Source: Vitis vinifera
Taxonomy: Eukaryota > Streptophyta > Magnoliopsida > Vitales > Vitaceae
Length of the DNA: 64,000 nt
Assembly: GCF_030704535.1 (NCBI RefSeq)
Contig: NC_081818.1
Location: forward strand, 6,396,501 to 6,460,500
Direction of reading: 5' to 3'
Shown here: positions 56,201 to 64,000 of the stretch, piece by piece
Numbering within the stretch: the stretch's first letter is position 1
Layout of the letters: the number at the start of each line of letters is the position of its first letter
Translations under genes and position numbers: made by a program
Notes under the pieces: generated by a model
Databases searched by the model: none
Seen by the model: only the letters and a program-made list of their open reading frames with translations
Told to the model about the DNA's origin: nothing

Positions 56201-59200
56201 TATTTGTACATGTAAGGTTATTTTATCTTCAAACTATAAATGATTGGATACATGAATTGTACAATTTTGCACATAAACTTGCTTATACTCACTCTCTCTT
56301 CATTAGTTGAAAGAATTTTTTTTGATAGGTAAAGAAAATTGATAGTTGAAAGATTATTGTTGATTAATACAATTCATTTCTTAGTTCCTAAAATTTTCAA
56401 TTAAATTAAGGGTACTGATTCCATTTTAGTATCATCAGGATTTTTGGCGCCTCTTTATTTATTTACTCATTTTGATAGGTAAAGAAAACCTAAATTAAAA
56501 AGAGAAATGCCAAAAAGTGCCCCAAGGTACATAGGGAGTATATGCTATTCTTTATCTATCAAAAAAAAAAAAAAATTAGTATCATCCAGATGATGTCTTC
56601 TATGCTTATCTGAAACTGAATTGCAAAGGATTTCTTTTCCTATGGTGTAAGCCTAAAATTGTGTTGTGCAAATATTACAATTTTTTAACATTTAAGATCC
56701 TGATTAGAAAATAAGAGACAGTGAGATAGAGAATATTTTTTGATAGGAAGTGAGATAGAGAATATAGATAATATAGTATAATTTAACAATAGTAGTTGCA
56801 ATAGATGCCATATAGTTGAATTAAAGTCTTGAAATTAGTTTTGCATTTGTTATAGATCTTTCTTTTAATTTGTTCTTAGACAAATTTAGTGGCCTCCCAG
56901 AGTCACGCTGCATGTATTCTCTTTTAGAGGAGGGGAGTTAATATCAGGTTTAAGTAGTTTTTAGAATTTTCATGCTGTGAGTTAAATTTACTAACTCTGT
57001 TATGATATCTCTTATAAGACAGAATTTTTCCTGTGGTGGAATGGTATACGCTCATTCATTGCCCTGCCTGTAACAATTGTTGTTTTGTCTCTTTTCTGTT
57101 TGATGGTAACATTTCTCCCCTAAGATTATTTTCTTCACAGTGACAAATTTGGGAATTTGTGGCTTAAGTCTCTCATGTTAGTTTTTAATTTATGTCCAAT
57201 GTGTCTGCTGCTTCTCTCTGCCTTAATTCTATTGCATTACCAATGTGGTTTTTCCTATTTTCCTTTTGGTTGCAGAAACAACATTAGCTTTGCTTCGGCA
57301 TCCAGATTATTGTATCTCTGGATATTCGTCTGTAAGTTATTTTGGTCCAACACTCAGTTCCAGATTTCAATAAATATACTTGAAAATATAGCTTTATATT
57401 TCTGATCATATAAAAATAAAGCTTCAAAAAATGTAGCCTTATTGCAATTTGCATGTGAAAATTACTGTCTATTTAAAATCGTGGATTTTGTGTCCTGGTT
57501 GTCCATTAGACACTTCTCTGATAGATTTCAAGATTATTTAGCACATCCATGTGTACATGCAGGTGGATGTGAAGCGGAGTATTGAGGAGGGGGAGAAACG
57601 CTTCAATCGGCTTTCTCTTGAAGAGCGGGGAAAATTTGATGAAGAGACACTTGTCAATGTAAACAACATAAAGAAGCAAAGCACAACCAGTCACAGAGTT
57701 AGTGGATTCCGCAATGAGTACATAGTGGTAAGATCATCTCAGATTGGTCTTCTAGAAATGTATCTGAACTTCTAATTTATATAATGAGTTTGCAAGATGG
57801 TTTTTCCTTCACTTTTGCTCAATTCAAATTATTAAATGTATTGCTCATTTCAAATTATTTCTACTCATGCATTTGAGTACTTTGTGAAAACTCGTACTGA
57901 ATGTGCCATTGACCTAAAGGGAAAATGAATAGTCCTGATTAATTTTTGATTCCTTCGGTGTTTTTTCGTTAAACTGAAATAAAAATAAAAATATTTTGAA
58001 TTGTCCTTATTTTAATTTTAATAAGTTTAGATAAATTTCTAGGTTCACTTTTTATTATTATTATTATTTATGTGATGTTATTTCAACCAAGACAAAACAT
58101 GCAATAGGTAAGAACTAATCCAGGTACGAAATAAAATTCATCCACCAGGACACATGATGTTACATGTAAACTTCAATAAATAAAAAAATTGGGACAAAAA
58201 CATTGGCTGAAACCCTAATTGAATCTGTTTCAGAACATCTGATCAAAAAAAGAAAAAAAAAATTCAGAACATTATAGATTTACTAAAAATGCTTTGGAAC
58301 CAATCTAGGCTTCCATCTAGATTGAAACTCCATGATGTACCATAGACTGCCTTATCTTTGGTTAATGTTTTGTTCCAATTCCATGAAGATAGTTCTTTCT
58401 TGCATGATTGTGCTTCACACCTCAAGACAAGGGCACATACCACACACTAACATTGTTTGTAAGGGCTGTTGGAGATTTAAAGAGGTATTAAAAAATCTCT
58501 TTGATGTGCACACATTAGGATGAGGATTTTGAAGAAAGGTGAATTTTCTATCAAGATCTATTCTCATTCTTGCAGCTCTAAAAATCCATATTTGGGTATT
58601 ATCTAAATAATGTTTAAATGCTTTGGTAATATATACTTTCTGTTCTTTCCTTTCAAAAATAAAAAATAAAAAAAATGTTTAAATGCTTTGGTAAGTTCTA
58701 AGTCGGAAATGTTTGAAATAGGAAGAGATTCTAATGAAAACATCTTCTAGGTTTGATGTACCAGTGCTTCTTGATCAATTGAAGGCCTTTTTTCTAGGCT
58801 TGATCATCGAAGATGAGACTCAATCTTTCAATACTGGGAATTCCAGCCTCTTTTGGTCTTCTCTCTTTCCTTTGGCTGAAATTAAAAAGTCCTATGCTTA
58901 AAGCTTTTCTTTTTTCAAACTAAAGACCAGGCCTTGAAGCCTGACTCAACTGGTAAGTGGTTGGACTTGGACATAGAAGGTTCCAGGGTTGTGCCCTAAA
59001 TGGGACCAAAAAAATGTTACTTATCAGAAATATTAAAATAAAAAAACCAACTTGTAGACCGATTTACGTGAGCTTTGGTTTTGTTTTAAAACTCAAATGG
59101 ACGTGACACTCTCAAACCATTTTTCAAATGAAATTAAAAAAACAGGAAAAAGGCTTACCCAAGTGTGCTTGGGAGAGGCTTAACAGCCCATTCCTTTATC

Positions 59201-62200
59201 AATTGGCTCTTCTTGATCTTCATTGGTTGGTTCAGAGGCACACAACCTACTACTACAATCCAAAATATTTTCATGAAGTTGCCAGCCTCTAAGATTTCTT
59301 ATCCAAAGAAAATCATAACACTTTGTTTCATCTATTTCATTTGCATCAGCACTATCATCTAGAAGACAATTAATTCATCTGTTAGACTCTTAAGTGAGAA
59401 GCATACGATGTCTAATTTTTCTTTGTTGCTATGCGATTAATCCAAACCTTCTCTATAACTCTATAAATTTGTTTCCTTGTGTTTTACAATCTCATCTGGA
59501 GGAAGGGAAGTAAAATTAGAACAATATAGGTAATTCTTGTGCAGGATTGCAAAATCTCCTTTTCTTATGTGCTCATGTGGCTCTAGGGATAGCTTGTGGA
59601 GTTGTATTGCTAAATGTTGGCTTGAAATTATAAATGTGCAATGATTTTGTAGACAAGTACTTCATTTTAGCATGAACAGAATCAATATCTTTTGGATGGC
59701 AGGAAAGGAAGAAGTTGCCATATTTTTAACCTTGCCATGGATGAACTGATTCAATCTATTTATTATGAGGAAATAAAGGTTTGTTCGTGAAATTTATGAA
59801 AGGAAGAAAATGTCGAAGGGAGGAATTTTAGTTGGAATCCATCATTGAGAAACTGAGCCAATCTAAGTTAGTTCTAATTTTCCTGACTAGACTTCTCTGC
59901 CTGTTGGGAGTCTTAAGCCTTAATTTTGATGCCTTGGGTAACCCAGGTTTGATAGGTATTTGAGATATTTTAAAAGACTAAAGGTGATCTTGAGGCATGA
60001 GCCTCTAGGCAGAACGAGGCATAAGCCTCAACTTAAACAAATAAAACAAATAAATAATAAAAAATCATCAAACAAATAAAAAAAATATACATAAAGTCAC
60101 AAGAAAATTGAACAATAAAAAGGTATAAACTTCATAATGATTAAATTAAATATTTGTTATTGTTAATAGTTTGTAATTTGTTCGTTTTTCTTTCTTCTAA
60201 AATTTAGTTGTCCCTCGTGTTCTCATCAAATAATTTTCACCATTACCATATCCTCCAAGGAATATAATCATATATTAATTACTTTATTATCCTTCTCATT
60301 AGAGTTAATATCTACTCATTCTTCTTTTTTATCCACAAATTGCAGTGACATTTTTTCTTATTTTTCAATAATAAGAGAATGATTATATATTAGATTAGCC
60401 ATAAGGACAGTCAACGATTCCCCTATTCTTTCTTCTCAATCTTTCATTTTCCCTTGCATTTAAAAGGTTAATTGGAAGTCAATTAAATCTTATTTCATAA
60501 AAGGTTTAATTAGGTTGGGGCCCAATACAAAGCTCATGAATCTATATCAAAAGCCCACAATGGTTTGGATATTTGAAACTTAGGCCTCAACAGCCTTGAG
60601 GCTATAGCCTCGAAGTCATAAGCCTCAATGATGAGAGGTTTAAGCGTCAAGGCCAATTCACGGAGCCTTGCCTTGAGATGAGCCTCAAGGTGTAAGCCTT
60701 AATGGCTTTTTAAAACATTATTTTTAGTTTCTTTAAAGACAATAGGGGTAGGATTAATGAGGTATTTGTTGAAATAGATTCTTCTTTTTGATCAATCAAA
60801 ACCTCCTTCCCTTCCCAAACCATATAAAGTTCTCTCAAAGCATATTGTTTTCTGCATGTGAAAAATGATATTTGTACAAATGGATCTTTTACATATATAT
60901 TGCATCATGAAGTACCATGTTGAGTGTGTGCATATATAGGAATCAAAACTCCAGGTTGAGTCAGGACACAATTGATTAAGACAAAAGGGCTAGAGCTATT
61001 GACCTATTCACTTATGTCACTTTGAATAGCAAATGGAAAGGTCCTACTCTCTTTCAGAGCCTTCCTTTTGGGGAGCAGATCTTAAAGAATTTAGAAAGAG
61101 ACCAGTTCTTTCCCCAATGGAAGCACTTCTTGGTCTAGGTCTTGCACCATGGCTTTCATAACAGCCATGCACAAAAGCTAGAGTTAGCTACAGTTCGCAA
61201 TCAATGCAAATTTAATGGCAAAGTATTCAAACTGAATATTGGACTGGTTGGCAGACTGGATTCCGGAATTATTACTTCTTCTATGGTCACCACTCATGAA
61301 CAGGCCAGCTATTACCCTTGTAGCTGCATGAATTGAAGCAGATACCAGAGTAGGGCCTTCCATAGCATTTGGTGACCCAGTATGCAATCCTCATTAACTC
61401 CCATGTTGCTCACACCCAAACTATTATCCTCATCCTTAGAAAGGTTTTGCTGGAACTCTTCCATCCTTTTGAAGGTTTGACTTTGAGAAGATGGCTTTCC
61501 TTAGAAAATAAATGAAGAGGACTAATTACTTGCATGTGGAGCTTACTCAAGCAAGAGAGATAAGACAGATGAAAGCCCGGTTCTGCTAGCCCTTGAGGCT
61601 TGGCTTAAGTGGTAAAGGGTGGGGAAGGGTTTGTGGGATGTTCCAGGTTCAAGTCCCGCTGAGAACAAAAATTTTACCCACAAAAGGAAAAAGGGAAGCA
61701 CGGTTCTGTAGAAGCCCCTGGTTTGAAGCCTGGAAGCACTAAGCAACCAAGCAAGGGGGATTGCATTCTTAAGTTCATTTGTTCCTTGGATTGCAATGAT
61801 CCCTGTGAAGTCTGTTCCTTGGATTGCAATGATTCCTGTGAAGTCTGTCCACATCTTAAGGCTAATTGGTGTTTTTCATCTTCAGTTAGTGTTGGAACAT
61901 TGAAATTCCCATCTACCTAAGCTGTGATTCACTCTCATGCTTCTAGAGACTAGTTTAACAATGCACCCAGACATGCATGTGATCTTATCTCCCTTGGGTT
62001 TTATATGCTTAGAAATATAATACCATTGGCAATCACAACAAAGTTGGCTAATTTTAGAATTTGAATTATATGGGGATTAGAAATGTGAGTTTTTTTTTTC
62101 CCCCTTTGACCACCATGTCATTTTGTGTTTATAAAAAAAATTAATTTCTCAATTTTCAGATAACAATCTTGGTGGCTGCTGAAGGAGTACATAAATTGCC

Positions 62201-62444
62201 CACCATCAATGGCAGTGGAGACTTGAAGGAAGCCTTGCAAAAGCTTGGCTCCATCCCTTCGAGCAGAACACTGGTAAGAATAGACATATTCCTAAATTGT
62301 AACTCTAGATCTTGTTAATTCTGTGTTTGAATTACTTTGGTTTCCATGCAGGCGGTTGAGGTGTTGTGGACACCTCAGAATGAAAATGACACACTATCAG
62401 AGCGGGAACTACTTGAAGATTACCCACTTTTGAGGCCTCTATAA
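53207..62444 (+). CDS. FLAP1: DUF1517 chloroplast membrane protein (FLAP1-like)
   Basis: Six exons join in frame to 401 aa: 53207-53881, 55920-56022, 57276-57331, 57563-57727, 62160-62273 and 62352-62444, all GT-AG. Residues 1-60 form a Ser/Thr/Pro/Arg-rich chloroplast transit peptide. A membrane segment lies at about 105-126, ending in NSALAAS. A Gly/Ser-rich stretch (127-182) and a second hydrophobic segment (183-206) follow. The C-terminal half (226-401: [49 protein letters not shown]) is DUF1517. In Arabidopsis a DUF1517 protein, FLAP1, acts in thylakoid and envelope membranes in acclimation to fluctuating light (non-photochemical quenching). Orthology is inferred from memory of the family. 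Intron 4 is 4.4 kb and rich in retroposon pieces. No defect is visible. Confidence 0.82.
56468..56575. repeat. small foldback with LINE-like ends in intron 2
   Basis: TTTTGATAGGTAAAGAA at the left and TTCTTTATCTATCAAAA at the right are near-perfect inverted repeats about 100 bases apart, followed by poly-A. A similar T(n)GATAGGTAAAGAAAA stands alone at about 56323. These resemble plant L1 3' ends, perhaps from twin-primed or inverted retroposition. Confidence 0.5.
58930..59020 (+). mobile_element. degenerate tRNA-derived SINE
   Basis: GCCTGACTCAACTGGTAAGT resembles a pol III A-box and GGTTCCAGGGTTGTGCCC a decayed B-box at suitable spacing. The sequence continues into a short tail. Inside intron 4 of the DUF1517 gene. 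Confidence 0.5.
61590..61690 (+). mobile_element. tRNA-derived SINE
   Basis: A-box-like TGGCTTAAGTGGTAAAGG and B-box GGTTCAAGTCCC are about 35 bases apart on the plus strand, followed by an A-rich tail (ACAAAAGGAAAAAGGG). In intron 4 of the DUF1517 gene, in the sense direction. Confidence 0.7.
61788..61853. repeat. 33-bp tandem duplication
   Basis: TTCCTTGGATTGCAATGAT with CCCTGTGAAGTCTG is repeated twice with one base changed. Non-coding, inside intron 4. Confidence 0.85.
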
Positions 62445-64000
62445 ATAACTGGCTGTCTTGTATTTCTTAGTAAGAGGTATGGGCTAAAACTGCTTTTTGC
62501 ATTTGAAGTTCTATTTGTAGAGAGGAAAATTGTCTATAATATAGAAATTTTTACTCTTCCAAGGTTGAAAAGATGTATCATACTGAATTTGTACATTTGT
62601 AAGCATAGAGGAGGTATATTCACATGGTAACAAGATCTTATTTTATCAACTCTTTGACCGCTTCAATCTCAGAATTTTAAGTCGTATATGTAATCCTAGT
62701 ATGGCTTCAAATTCAACTCTGTAAATTATAATCATGATTTTGTTTGTATGAAATATAGTCAGAATGAAAAGATGAATTGGTAGCATTTGCTACTGTTAAC
62801 CATTAAGAGAACTGTATTTTATTTGCCAATTTGTCTAACTTCCCATTATTATTTTCTTGGAGGGTTGAAGGGTTTGGTTGGTGAGTCTTTCAGAATATAA
62901 TGATTGCAGATGATCATGGTAGCCTTGGAAGTTTAGCAACCTTTTACTGTTACTTTTCTAAAGTAATAAATTTACTATATTTATTTATGTGGTCAAATTG
63001 ACCAGTTCCATCTTCCACTGCCTGTTTTCTTCCATTATGCATTTAAGAATGCCAGTTACAGATAATCCTACAAGACTTCTTGTAGTTTGCATCCACCAAC
63101 AGGGAAACTTCTAGCCTATGTCATTTCCAGAGATACTAAAGGACACGCCGATGACTTTGTCAATCTTGATAATGTTTGGTTCCTCATTTTCATTAGATTG
63201 AGCACGTAAAACATGGATCAGATCCTTGATGAAGCCTTGAGTATGATTATGGTTTTTGTAAAGTGTACGTAGAGGTTGCTTATTCCTTATCCTCTGATAT
63301 TTCCAACCATGCAGGCATTAGGAGGTATAACAAACTGAAATGACCAGTTTGTGTATGGTTCAAGTATGCCTATTTAATAGGGCATTAAACTTGTTGACTT
63401 GATAATCTTAGTTTGAACATGCCTTCTGGAATTCTGGGTCAACGAGAATGAAGCCACAACTACCCTGGGGTTTCTCTGTCGGTTTCTTGATTATTTGTCT
63501 ATATGTAACTGAGTTCTTTTTCAGTATACAAAGAAGCAACGTTGGGACAGAAAAGAGTTGTTTTCCTGCATGATGGTTTTTTGAGACGCCAAGAAATTGA
63601 AAGAGATGGCTTCTGGTCTAGTAAAAGGTGCAGGAGGAGACCCACAAGTTTAATTAATCTTAAAATCACAGATCTTAGTTGTTGTCCCCACGTATCTTAC
63701 AGGTTGGTGTTTGAGATTCCCATATATTGTAGTGGAATTCTTCCTATTCACTAATGGACAGGTTCAATGGTTACTTTTCATTAGACATGACAAGAAAATG
63801 TCATGGGGTTGGGTTGAGTTAGATTTCTGAGTGGTGATAATCACTAACTCTGCCTAACACAACCTGTTTTGCAGGATAAGGAATAGGTCTAGTGGCTTTT
63901 AACTTAACTTTTTTAATTCCTCTTTTGGTGGGGGGGTGGTGAGATAAATCTCCAATTGCCTATGTTGTCTAAGATTTCCCTTTTTAAACTAGGGAATTTG
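62445..64000. other. 3' untranslated region of the DUF1517 gene and downstream sequence
   Basis: The first 300 bases contain AATAAA-like A-rich signals and GT-rich stretches suited to polyadenylation. Beyond that nothing is recognised. The small plus frame at 63542-63754 has no known domain. Confidence 0.5.

Noticed and set aside
1-64000. Integrated plant pararetrovirus or other viral genes
   Set aside because: No reverse transcriptase, coat, movement or RNase H motifs were seen in any frame; only LTR-type non-coding remnants and PF20167-like ORFs are present.

Overview
This is a nuclear plant DNA window, AT-rich, with spliced genes, many retroposons and a satellite array. The ribosomal protein, the chloroplast protein and the repeat families point to a woody eudicot. 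Grapevine (Vitis) is my best guess, but that rests on recollection of its repeat families and not on any search.

Only two ordinary host genes are complete. RPS24 (minus, 10516-14198, 5 exons, 137 aa) has a telo-box/site II promoter typical of ribosomal protein genes. A DUF1517 chloroplast membrane protein resembling FLAP1 (plus, 53207-62444, 6 exons, 401 aa) has two G-boxes upstream. A third gene may begin at about 1539 on the minus strand and leave the window to the left, but only a 16-base first exon is suggested.

The rest is accessory DNA. From left to right: AT-rich spacer and a solo LTR (6247-7555); LINE and SINE copies in RPS24 intron 3; a duplicated block A-B-A-C-B (15243-18766); a 187-bp satellite array (about 22061-26600), each monomer carrying a 41-bp palindrome; fragments of three unrelated genes (proteasome alpha-2, tyrosine aminotransferase, VIPP1) with a complete miniature LTR retrotransposon (27540-30767); two diverged copies of a plant transposon ORF (31307-32749 and 38168-39565); and a broken amino-acid transporter fragment (37054-37309).

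The most interesting part is 41.7-51.8 kb. A FAR1/MULE-type transposase gene (42148-44957, one frameshift) faces a 16-exon gene (50748-46599) whose reading frame is open across every predicted splice junction. That gene is predicted to encode an 837-aa protein joining an HMG-box-like N terminus, a middle domain typical of plant transposon-borne proteins, and a Ulp1/SENP cysteine protease with all four expected active-site residues. Dense arrays of the palindrome CTCAACCGGTTGAG lie just upstream of the transposase and between the two convergent genes. Related ACCGGT motifs are arranged as a foldback module of about 150 bp (arm, 30-base loop, arm) at 25595, 26697, 30382 and 37357. I count about 55 ACCGGT sites by eye, where about five would be expected at this base composition. 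The arrays tie together the satellite, the captured gene fragments, the transposon ORFs and the MULE.
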